The notes under the pieces: generated by a model
The model's database searches: none
What the model was told of the DNA's origin: nothing
The model's input: only the letters and a program-made list of their open reading frames with translations
Part shown: positions 9,031 to 16,157 of the stretch, piece by piece
How the letters are laid out: each line of letters begins with the position of its first letter
How positions within the stretch are numbered: position 1 is the stretch's first letter
Origin: Nitrospira sp.
GTDB taxonomy: Bacteria > Nitrospirota > Nitrospiria > Nitrospirales > Nitrospiraceae
Assembly: GCA_005116885.1 (NCBI GenBank)
Contig: SWDP01000047.1
Location: 72,057-120,019, forward strand
Reading direction: 5' to 3'
Length of the DNA stretch: 47,963 nucleotides
Made by a program: the position numbers and the translations under genes

Positions 9031-9072
9031 GAGAAACCCCAGCCCGGCCTGACGCCGGACTGGGGTTTTCTC
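9031..9072. terminator. Bidirectional intrinsic terminator
   Basis: GAGAAACCCCAGCCCGGC and GCCGGACTGGGGTTTTCTC form a long stem around a short loop, with T-runs at both sides. It sits between the convergent stops of the exported protein (9016) and NxrC (9095), so it can stop transcription from both directions. Confidence 0.9.
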
Positions 9073-9094
9073 GTTACGCTATCGTTCTTCCCTA

Positions 9095-10045
9095 CTACAG
9101 TTTCAGAGTAAACCAGGTGGAAAGCGCCTTCATGCCATTGCGCTCGATGTTGTTCCCATCCCATACCGCAAAAGCGATAGGTACAGACATTCCCGCCTTG
9201 AATTGGGTATCGTTGGCATCGCCGGTTTCCAAGGTGCGTTTCACTACCACGCGCCAGGTTGGACCAGTATATCCACCGCCCTTGATGGAACCGGCGGGTT
9301 CCCAGACACCGTTTCCGATGACATCCTGATGCGCCTGCGTCGTCAGGGTGCTGAAGCCATTGGCGTTGAGATCTTCAACTGAACTCACACGCAACGTCGG
9401 ATCGGACATGATGTTGCCAGACCAGATACCAGGATTGAAGGGCCCGAGGCTTCGGCCGATCCGGTCAGGATAGGTCACGCCGCCTGCCGGCTCTTCGAAG
9501 TAATAGTCCCAGAAAATTCCTGGATACTGGTCATCGACGTCCCAGATACCTGCGCTATCTTTGCCGATATCTTTCTGCCACTCGGCGTTCCACCGCCAGA
9601 TGTTGGTCGTGCCGCCGGACTGACCCATGCACTGGAAGGGTGGCGCGCCAGCCGTGTTGACCGGGAACATGACCGCCGCCTGATCCCGGAAATCCTGGGG
9701 ACCGATGGTTGTATCGTTCTTGGTCTGATCCTGCCATTCGATACGAAGACCCATCTCTTTACCGTTCGTCATGGCTTTCACGAACACCGACTTCACCGAA
9801 ATATTCGGGTGCATCGGCGTGGTGATCAGCTGACCGCTCAGTGGTACGATCACCCCGGGCACGCCCTCCCATACCGGGTTGGCGCCATCCATCGGGATCG
9901 CACCCTTGACCATCTTCGCCGGAATGGTCACCGGCTGACTGACAGCCAACGGAACCTGCCCGATCGTCAGCATGACGCCCACGATCAACGCAGAGAGAAG
10001 AATGCCGAGCACCACACGCTTACTGTGTGTCTGCACTACACTCAT
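9095..10045 (-). CDS. nxrC: Nitrite oxidoreductase gamma subunit candidate (EbdC-like)
   Basis: 316 aa with AGGAGG 9 nt before the ATG. A Sec-type signal segment covers about residues 10-36 with likely cleavage after AVS. The mature domain is the ethylbenzene-dehydrogenase gamma fold: VPLSGQLITTP near 67, IEWQDQTKND near 102, CMGQ at 139-142 and ERNGMKALSTWF near the end. Met140 and Lys306 are the candidate axial ligands of a heme b, as in EbdC. An insert of about 50 residues (170-220, rich in Tyr, Trp and Pro) separates it from the shorter copy at 1800-2627. The neighbourhood (41-aa membrane protein, TorD chaperone, Tat ferredoxin) fits a gamma subunit of the periplasmic Nxr complex. NxrA and NxrB are absent here, as is usual for unlinked gamma genes, so the assignment stays an inference from fold and context. 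Confidence 0.82.
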   Translation of the reverse strand: MSVVQTHSKRVVLGILLSALIVGVMLTIGQVPLAVSQPVTIPAKMVKGAIPMDGANPVWEGVPGVIVPLSGQLITTPMHPNISVKSVFVKAMTNGKEMGLRIEWQDQTKNDTTIGPQDFRDQAAVMFPVNTAGAPPFQCMGQSGGTTNIWRWNAEWQKDIGKDSAGIWDVDDQYPGIFWDYYFEEPAGGVTYPDRIGRSLGPFNPGIWSGNIMSDPTLRVSSVEDLNANGFSTLTTQAHQDVIGNGVWEPAGSIKGGGYTGPTWRVVVKRTLETGDANDTQFKAGMSVPIAFAVWDGNNIERNGMKALSTWFTLKL

Positions 10046-10096
10046 AGGATACCCCTCCTCTCAATTAAAAAAGAACACTCAATGTCAGGCCGACGA

Positions 10097-10222
10097 TCAA
10101 TGAGGATTAGTCATGATGGAGACAATGGCTAACAGTACACCCACGATCACGGACACGACCAAAAGACCAATCCTTAAACGGTTGCTCTGAGGCTTTGGCT
10201 TCGGCTTCTCTTCTGTTTTCAT
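10097..10222 (-). CDS. 41-aa single-pass membrane miniprotein
   Basis: 41 residues. A GAGGAGG Shine-Dalgarno lies 7 nt before the ATG at 10222. The N-terminus is highly charged with three Lys-Pro pairs (EEKPKPKPKP region, residues 4-11), followed by one hydrophobic helix (about residues 18-37, IGLLVVSVIVGVLLAIVSIM) and a short tail. The positive N-terminus predicts N-in topology. It lies between the TorD-type chaperone and nxrC, all on one strand, with a strong Shine-Dalgarno, so it is probably a real gene and may anchor or assist assembly of the NxrC-containing complex. The family is not recognised. Confidence 0.72.
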   Translation of the reverse strand: MKTEEKPKPKPQSNRLRIGLLVVSVIVGVLLAIVSIMTNPH

Positions 10223-10317
10223 AGAATACGCCTCCTCTTAATGAAAAATAAAGAGCGGCGGCCCAAAAATTGTCATCATATAACACAATACGAGGGTCAA
10301 TTGAACAGACACGGGGA

Positions 10318-11298
10318 TTAGGCCGTCCCGACTGGCCCCTCCCCCTCTTTGTCTTTGCCTTGATCCTTCTTGTCCAAGAACGACTCTGCTCCAACTTCGT
10401 TCAACAACAGACTCAGCTCGTTTCCCTGATCCTGCGCACCACACTCATAGGTCTGGCCTTCCGGCGAATTGAACGTGGCCGGACGATAATCGGTCTCTGA
10501 GTAGGGCTGAGGCGCGACGCCGAGGAACGCCACTTCAAAATCCATCCATTCCGCCATCAAGTCCGCCACGTGTTTGTAAAACCCTGACCCGGCTTTCTTG
10601 ACCAACATCCGGCAAAACAGCGGGACCCATCGGCCGATATGGTTCTTGACAAATTTTTTCTGCGCGTCCAGGACAATCTGTGTCTTGTCTGCTCCATCGT
10701 GGCAGCGGGAATACGATTCTTTGTAGGCCAGAAAATGCATGAACTCGAATTCGACGCTCAAATGATCCAGTCGCTCATGGATGTCTTTGGATAACTCCAC
10801 ACCGAAGGCACGATAGAACCCGGCGATATCGCCCATCACTTGCGACTGCGCGAACACATGGTCGTTTCCGAATAGGGTTTCGTAAGGAGGACAATCGAGC
10901 GTGATGACGTTACTGAAGACTCGGCGATGCTCAGCTTGTAGATCGGTCAGTTGCCAGTTGACACATTCCGACGCGACCACTTTCTCAATCTGATCGAACT
11001 GTTTACGCAGCAATACCAATTTAAGCTTGGCCCGCTCGCCGCCGATGCCGTCAAGCATCGCATCTAAGGTATCGAGCGCCGCTCGTCCATCCTCAACAAA
11101 CTCTCCGCATTGCACATAATCGAGAAACTCTTCATCCTCCGGATACAACTGACTCCACGACACCAGGAGATAGAGCTTACTGCGATTGAGCGCACGTTCG
11201 ACAGCGGGTGAATCTTTAATGGCCGGAATGGCCGGCGACGCCGGTATGACCCCGGCCACGGCCTGAGCATGTGTGTGTGCCGGCTGTTTGCTCGTCAT
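10318..11298 (-). CDS. TorD/NarJ-type molybdoenzyme chaperone
   Basis: 326 aa, soluble, mostly helical. Family signatures are present: an N-terminal LYLLVSWSQLYP segment, the EHRRVFSNVITLDCPPYETLFG motif near residue 125, MGDIAGFYRAFGVE near 155 and a HLSVEFEFMHFLAYKE helix near 180. These are the positions where TorD/DmsD/NarJ proteins hold the twin-arginine leader and apo-enzyme during cofactor insertion. The C-terminal 55 residues are acidic and low-complexity, longer than usual for the family. The adjacent nxrC, Tat ferredoxin and the nearby tatA make the Nxr catalytic subunit the obvious client, which is inference. GAGGA precedes the ATG by 9 nt. Confidence 0.88.
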   Translation of the reverse strand: MTSKQPAHTHAQAVAGVIPASPAIPAIKDSPAVERALNRSKLYLLVSWSQLYPEDEEFLDYVQCGEFVEDGRAALDTLDAMLDGIGGERAKLKLVLLRKQFDQIEKVVASECVNWQLTDLQAEHRRVFSNVITLDCPPYETLFGNDHVFAQSQVMGDIAGFYRAFGVELSKDIHERLDHLSVEFEFMHFLAYKESYSRCHDGADKTQIVLDAQKKFVKNHIGRWVPLFCRMLVKKAGSGFYKHVADLMAEWMDFEVAFLGVAPQPYSETDYRPATFNSPEGQTYECGAQDQGNELSLLLNEVGAESFLDKKDQGKDKEGEGPVGTA

Positions 11299-11531
11299 GC
11301 GAATCGGTTCCTCGGTTTATCCTGATACCCGCAAAATTTCCTGAACATGCGAAGCCAAACCTCTGGCACAAAACTCTCGTATGGTAGGTATCGGCTCAAG
11401 GGTTGTCAAGCACGATCTTCCCATTCACAAGAGATAATCTCAACTCAGGATTATTCAAAATATTTTCTTTCGGGAGCCGCGGCATCTCTTCAAGATTTCT
11501 CCTCTAGCATTCAGACCGGCCTTGTGAATCA

Positions 11532-12131
11532 TCAATGCGCCGACGCCAACAATCTCACTGGTGTGACCCGAATGGCCACGCGATCGTTCACGGTCAGGCA
11601 CACATGTTCACATAATCCGCATCCGACGCAACGCTCAGCCGCCACCACGAGCCGCTGTTGATCGAAGTCCATCGATAAGGCATCCGTGGGACATTTCGAT
11701 GCGCAGGCATGGCACCCCTGCCCTGCCGTACAGACACGGTGCGAGACAACCGCGAGGCCCATTCGTATCTGTTCCGGCCCTTCGACCGGAAGCAACGCTT
11801 CAGTCGCACAGGCCGTAATACAGGGCACGTCCTCACAGAGATAGCACGGCATGTGATCCGCAAAAATTACCGGTGTCCCGTTCTGCGGATGGAACGAAAT
11901 CGACCCGTATGGACAGACCTTGGCACAGTCGCCGCACTGGGTGCATCGCTCCAAAAACAGCGCCTCATCAGCCGCGCCTGGAGGGCGCAGCCAATCGGTT
12001 CGCACCGGGAGTGGAGCCGGTTGTTCCGGCGCGGCATGCTGGTGTTTGGAAAACTCTTGTGCCGCTCTGGCAACGGAGACGACCGAGTCCTTGAGGAAGT
12101 CGCGACGCCCATAGGTCGGATCGGTGGCCAC
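11532..12131 (-). CDS. Tat-exported polyferredoxin, four [4Fe-4S] clusters (NapG-like)
   Basis: 199 aa from a GTG start at 12131, preferred because CAGGGG lies 7 nt upstream and the start falls just after the stop of the upstream gene. The twin-arginine motif RRDFLKDS is at residues 9-16, with only a weak hydrophobic stretch after it. Four cysteine groups follow: CTQCGDCAKVCP, CYLCEDVPCITAC, C...GCHACASKCP and CVGCGLCEHVC, enough for four [4Fe-4S] clusters in the NapG/NrfC arrangement. It should carry electrons in the periplasm or on its membrane face. Following TorD and NxrC genes suggest a redox partner or assembly role for the same enzyme. The weak Tat hydrophobic region leaves retention in the cytoplasm possible. 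Confidence 0.85.
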   Translation of the reverse strand: MATDPTYGRRDFLKDSVVSVARAAQEFSKHQHAAPEQPAPLPVRTDWLRPPGAADEALFLERCTQCGDCAKVCPYGSISFHPQNGTPVIFADHMPCYLCEDVPCITACATEALLPVEGPEQIRMGLAVVSHRVCTAGQGCHACASKCPTDALSMDFDQQRLVVAAERCVGCGLCEHVCLTVNDRVAIRVTPVRLLASAH

Positions 12132-12144
12132 AATGATGCCCCTG

Positions 12145-13143
12145 TTACATGACACCGTCGGCGCGCAACTTATAGACCTCGACACAACGATCGCAGGCCC
12201 CGAACTCGATGTCCCAACCAGGGTGATTCTCGCGAATGAAATCGAGCACGTAGGACTCGAGCTTGTTGCCCATATCCTCGACCCACGAATAGGTCGGGAA
12301 CCGGCACAGCGGGCAGGGGAATCCCGGCATCAACATCACTTTATTTTCTGTTTCCGGAACCTCGCCTCCCTCGACATCCACCGCACGGTCCATGACGCGT
12401 AAGGTATCCGACGCCATCTCGATCAGCTCCGAGTGGGTAAAGAAACTCGTCTGCCACAACCCTTCAAACACCGATTTCAGTTGTGGTGCGGGAATCTTGC
12501 GGTACCAGGAGCGAAAATCTTTGAACCGGTCTTCTTTCCTCAGCATCGGCTCTTTGCCGGCAACGGTCAGCCGGCTGTCCACGGTGAGACTCCACAACAC
12601 CCGATAGCGTTGGAGAATGAGGGTTTCCTCCCCGGGATTTTGCCCGACTTTGGTATCAGGATCATACCCAAAGACCGGATCCAGCATGTCCGAGATATGC
12701 AACAACTCATGCCGGCAATAGCGTGTGAGCGCGGGGTCATAAAATCGACGTGGAATGAGCTTGATCCCGACGCCTTTCAAGCCTTTTTCTTCGAACTCAC
12801 GAGCCAACTCGTGCTCGACAGACCCCCACTTCCTGAGAATATCGACACCCTCTTGATCCTCCTTGAGGACCCCCTTGACGAGGACGATGCCGACCCGTTC
12901 TTTGAGCAAGGGATATTCATTAAAGGCATCACGGATGATATCGGAGAACCCCCAGGTCCCGAACATGTACTGGTAGAGTTTCTTGAACTCGCTCTCCCGA
13001 TCGTCAAGCGTAAACTTCTCATAGATCGGATCGGCCAGTTCGTGAAACTCTTTATAATAGGTCGGGTCGCCTTCTCGTTCCGTCTTTTCGACGAACGAGT
13101 CGATGACCTCTTGCAGCAATGCGGGCTGAAAACGAAGTTCCAT
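12145..13143 (-). CDS. Unknown protein with HELLH motif and two CxxC pairs
   Basis: 332 aa, soluble, no signal peptide. AAAGGA precedes the ATG by 5 nt. The sequence has HELLHISDMLD at residues 145-155, a HExxH metal site with nearby Asp residues that could complete it, and two CxxC pairs (CPLC 277-280, CDRC 317-320) that could form a zinc or iron site. The rest is helical and rich in charged residues. The gene ends 13 nt before the Tat ferredoxin start, so the two form an operon leading towards TorD and nxrC. I do not recognise the family. A metal-dependent maturation factor or protease for the Nxr-type enzyme is a reasonable guess from position only. Confidence 0.75.
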   Translation of the reverse strand: MELRFQPALLQEVIDSFVEKTEREGDPTYYKEFHELADPIYEKFTLDDRESEFKKLYQYMFGTWGFSDIIRDAFNEYPLLKERVGIVLVKGVLKEDQEGVDILRKWGSVEHELAREFEEKGLKGVGIKLIPRRFYDPALTRYCRHELLHISDMLDPVFGYDPDTKVGQNPGEETLILQRYRVLWSLTVDSRLTVAGKEPMLRKEDRFKDFRSWYRKIPAPQLKSVFEGLWQTSFFTHSELIEMASDTLRVMDRAVDVEGGEVPETENKVMLMPGFPCPLCRFPTYSWVEDMGNKLESYVLDFIRENHPGWDIEFGACDRCVEVYKLRADGVM

Positions 13144-13306
13144 ACCTGTCCTTTGGGAGGCGCGCTAGGAGTCTGCTTGACTTGCCAACAAAGCTTCTCT
13201 TACGATCTCTGTACGTGTATACGAATTATACTGGCGTGAATCGACGGTTTGCAATCAAACCGGTCGCCGTACGCCGCTCCACCTTGCTCTAGCTGTAAGG
13301 ATGTAC

Positions 13307-14410
13307 ATGGCCGATCAGACAACTTCCCAACTTGACCCCGCTCTCTCACCGCTCACGCCAATCCCATCAGGAACGGGCGCTACGCCGATCGACTTTCTTG
13401 AATATTGGAAGACAGGGGCACGGGAGTTGACTGCGTTTCGAGGCCATTCACATGGAGTGTGGTCGGTGGCCTTCGCACCAGACGGATTGACCCTCGCCAG
13501 CGGAGGAGTCGACCGGCTCGTTCGCCTATGGGACATTGAAACTGGACGCCTCCTACGCTCACTCAGGGGACATACGGCGGACATCCGATCCGTCGTCTTC
13601 ACGCCGGACGGCCAAACACTGGCCACTGCCAGCGAGGACCGGACCATCCGCCTGTGGAACCCAACCACCGGCGAATCGAAGAAACTTCTCTTCACACGCT
13701 ACGACCACAATGTCGTCAGCCTCTCGCTCTCGCCCGACGGCCTTATGCTGGCGCGCGGCAGCCACAATAAAGACATCAAGATTTGGGAAGTCACCACCGG
13801 CACCGAGCTCATGACCCTCCTCGGCAAAGACCAATATGACCATAACTGGTCTGTCTGCGTCGCCTTTTCGCCGGATGGGACCCACCTTGCCAGTGGAATG
13901 GATATCGGTAAGATCAAACTGTGGGAGGTCTTACCCAGTGGCGAGGAAAAAATCCTGCACAACGGCCACTGGAAGGAGACCGAGGAAGACACGAGTGAAA
14001 CACGCGGATACTTTATTGAAGATGACGGTGGGTTTCAAAAGCCGATGAGCTATTGGATCGGCGCGATGGCCTTTACCCCCGATGCCAAACTATTGATCAC
14101 CGGAAGCCGTGACGAAACAATCAAGCTGTTCGACATGCCCCACATGGCGGAACAACGAACACTGAAAGGCCATACAGGCTGGGTGCGGACGCTCGCCGTC
14201 ACGCCGGACAGTAAGGTGCTCATCAGCGCCAGCGATGACGCGACGATTCGGTTTTGGGACTTGTCGAACGGCCGTTGCTTCAGAACACTCAAAGCCCATA
14301 CCGGAGGCATTCGCGGGATTACCCTGTCACCGGATGGAATGAAACTGGCCAGCGCCTCGTGGGATCGGACAGTGAAGTTATGGGAAGGTGGCGCGGAGCC
14401 TCACGAGTAA
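13307..14410 (+). CDS. WD40-repeat beta-propeller protein
   Basis: 367 aa from the ATG at 13307 (AAGG 6 nt upstream; an in-frame ATG at 13301 is too close to it). Seven WD40 blades are visible, each ending in a WD-type dipeptide and using the GH...V..(V/L).(F/L)(A/S/T)PDG...L(A/V)(S/T) consensus, e.g. GHSHGVWSVAFAPDG, GHTADIRSVVFTPDG, GHTGWVRTLAVTPDS, AHTGGIRGITLSPDG. The fourth-to-fifth blade linker has an acidic insert (EETEEDTSETRGYF). No signal peptide, kinase or other domain is attached, so it is likely a cytoplasmic scaffold. It is divergent from the HELLH gene and shares a 160-nt promoter region with it. Confidence 0.9.
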   Translation: MADQTTSQLDPALSPLTPIPSGTGATPIDFLEYWKTGARELTAFRGHSHGVWSVAFAPDGLTLASGGVDRLVRLWDIETGRLLRSLRGHTADIRSVVFTPDGQTLATASEDRTIRLWNPTTGESKKLLFTRYDHNVVSLSLSPDGLMLARGSHNKDIKIWEVTTGTELMTLLGKDQYDHNWSVCVAFSPDGTHLASGMDIGKIKLWEVLPSGEEKILHNGHWKETEEDTSETRGYFIEDDGGFQKPMSYWIGAMAFTPDAKLLITGSRDETIKLFDMPHMAEQRTLKGHTGWVRTLAVTPDSKVLISASDDATIRFWDLSNGRCFRTLKAHTGGIRGITLSPDGMKLASASWDRTVKLWEGGAEPHE

Positions 14411-14749
14411 CCTTGCCTCATCATCTGTATTCCGAATAAAAAGGCTGTGGGGTAGCACGCCCTGCTATTCCAACGCTTATAAGACATATTACCCCTGCCA
14501 GTATGACTTCCGCAAAAAAGAACGGCGACAGGCTGCTGATAAGCCTGTCGCCTTGCCACTTCGCCACGTTCGATGAATTGCCCTGGTAATTATTGCCCTA
14601 GAAGCCTCTCAGCTTTTTTTTGGACCACGCAGGAATACTTCGACCTCCATCGGTTTCGTCAAAACAACGGAGAATATCCCTGTTTTTCTCCTCCAATTCG
14701 AATTGCACAGATTGAGAAAGCCAATCCAGATTTTTAGGGACGCGCTAGT
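14411..14749. other. Intergenic stretch with terminator, no gene seen
   Basis: This 339-nt convergent gap holds the terminator at 14511-14552 and otherwise AT-rich sequence with poly-T tracts near 14610. No open frame with a ribosome binding site and no tRNA-like fold was found. Confidence 0.6.
14511..14552 (-). terminator. Intrinsic terminator downstream of beta-propeller gene
   Basis: GGCGACAGGCT (14524-14534) and AGCCTGTCGCC (14542-14552) form a perfect 11-bp stem with a 7-nt loop. On the minus strand the stem is followed by a run of T residues (14513-14518), so it terminates transcription coming from 14750-15904, about 200 nt past its stop. Confidence 0.8.
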
Positions 14750-15904
14750 TTATTTTTGATCACTTGGTAAAAGAACGATGCAGTTAGGGTTAAATCCCTG
14801 ATTTTTCAGCGTGTCAATGCTCCCGACCACTTCTCTCTTCACTAAGTCAATCACCGTAATCGATCCATCATTCATGCCTTCAAGATTCAGGAAACTATTC
14901 TGAACAAAAAGGTAGCCTTCATCAGAGGACAGAGCCATGTGATGCGCGCCTGCGGCTGTCGGGATGGCCTTAAGAAACTGAGGATGCCGTGGATCTGTAT
15001 TGTCGTAGATGTTGACATACCCTGGCTTGGCGGTTGTGACGTACAGCCGATCACCCTTTCGGTTATACAACATTTCCAGAATCACTCCCTGGTCGCGTGG
15101 ACCAAAGTCATCGACCTGCTCAAAGCTAAAACTCTTTGATTTCTGATTCCATGCGGCCATCCATACGGTTCCCTCTAGCATGTTTGTGATATGCGCTATG
15201 GGTGGGTTCGCGTTAGGGGAGAACATCACTTCGACCGGGGCAGACTTGGAGGGTGAGGCTTTCAATGACACCTTGTGCGTGGAGAGCACCTTGCCGGTGT
15301 TGGCTTCAAGCACTGTGATCGTCTCCCCTGCTTGGGAGATATCACCAGGCATCACGGTACTGGTGATCAAAACGCGATCGATCCCATTATGGATGGCTAT
15401 GCCATGGGGATGACTGATGAAGGGGTCACCGGGAAGAGGAGCGGCAATCGTCTTGAGGGGTGTGTCATTCCTCGCATTTCCCATGATGACGGTGCTCGAC
15501 CCCATACAGGTGAGAAACCAAGTTTGGTTGTCCTCCGAGAACACCATATCTTCTTGAACACTGCAGTCCGGAATCTCCACCGCCTTCATCCGGTAGGGAA
15601 AACGTTTTAGATCAAGCACGTGCAAGACAGTTTTCCCCAGCGCCGTGACATACGCTTTGCTCATATCTCGATTGTAGTAGAGGTGATGAGCCACGAGGTC
15701 AGACGGAAGTGGAATATCCATCAATATCTTGCCGAACCCTGACGACTTAGGATCGACATCGATAATGGCCAACCCCTCTTTCCGCACCGTGTTTTCAGGC
15801 TTGCTTTCGTAATTCAGCATGGCCAGGATTTCTGCGTGCGCAGGAGAGGTCAGGAGCACAACGAGAACACCAGCGATCAATCCCGATAAGAGTAAGCGTG
15901 TCAT
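14750..15904 (-). CDS. Periplasmic YVTN-type beta-propeller protein
   Basis: 384 aa. A clear signal peptide spans residues 1-24, cut after AHA. The mature protein consists of repeated blades in the YVTN/lactonase-like style, such as LAIIDVDPKSSGFG, AYVTALGKTVLHVLDL, RVLITSTVMPG, ITVLEANTGKVLSTHKV, LYVTTAKPGYVNIYD and ITVIDLVKREVVGSID. HPHG near 165 and HHMALSSDEGYLFV near 335 are conserved His positions that could bind metal. No enzyme activity can be assigned. Its ATG overlaps the TGA of the HicB-like gene by 4 nt (ATGA), so it is translationally coupled to it. Confidence 0.82.
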   Translation of the reverse strand: MTRLLLSGLIAGVLVVLLTSPAHAEILAMLNYESKPENTVRKEGLAIIDVDPKSSGFGKILMDIPLPSDLVAHHLYYNRDMSKAYVTALGKTVLHVLDLKRFPYRMKAVEIPDCSVQEDMVFSEDNQTWFLTCMGSSTVIMGNARNDTPLKTIAAPLPGDPFISHPHGIAIHNGIDRVLITSTVMPGDISQAGETITVLEANTGKVLSTHKVSLKASPSKSAPVEVMFSPNANPPIAHITNMLEGTVWMAAWNQKSKSFSFEQVDDFGPRDQGVILEMLYNRKGDRLYVTTAKPGYVNIYDNTDPRHPQFLKAIPTAAGAHHMALSSDEGYLFVQNSFLNLEGMNDGSITVIDLVKREVVGSIDTLKNQGFNPNCIVLLPSDQK

Positions 15905-16143
15905 GGCCGTATCCTTTCAGAAAAGAATCCAGTTTGGTAAATGGCAGGTCGGTAACGTGGTTTGGGAATGGGTTTGCCGGTTGCGCGAGCCGCTTCCAGC
16001 CAGACTTTCTTGGCCAGTTGCGCTTGTTTCAGGGCGTCGGCCGGAGTTTTCCCGAAAGCAGAACAGGCGTCCAGATCGGGAATATCCGCGATATAGCCCT
16101 TGTCTGCATCGCTATAGAAGATGTTGATGTGATAATCCTTCAT
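15901..16143 (-). CDS. HicB-like small protein, no HicA partner
   Basis: 80 aa with AGGAACC before the ATG. The sequence IFYSDADKGYIADIPDLDACSAFGKTPADALKQAQLA matches the HicB partial RNase-H-like fold used by HicB antitoxins. No C-terminal DNA-binding domain and no adjacent HicA toxin is present. It starts 14 nt after the stop of the OLD-type gene and overlaps the next gene by 4 nt. An orphan antitoxin, a remnant, or an independent HicB-fold protein are all possible. Confidence 0.75.
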   Translation of the reverse strand: MKDYHINIFYSDADKGYIADIPDLDACSAFGKTPADALKQAQLAKKVWLEAARATGKPIPKPRYRPAIYQTGFFSERIRP

Positions 16144-16157
16144 GGTTCCTGTTCAAC

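Noticed and set aside
14411-14749. A possible tRNA or small RNA gene
   Set aside because: No cloverleaf could be drawn; the only clear structure is the terminator.
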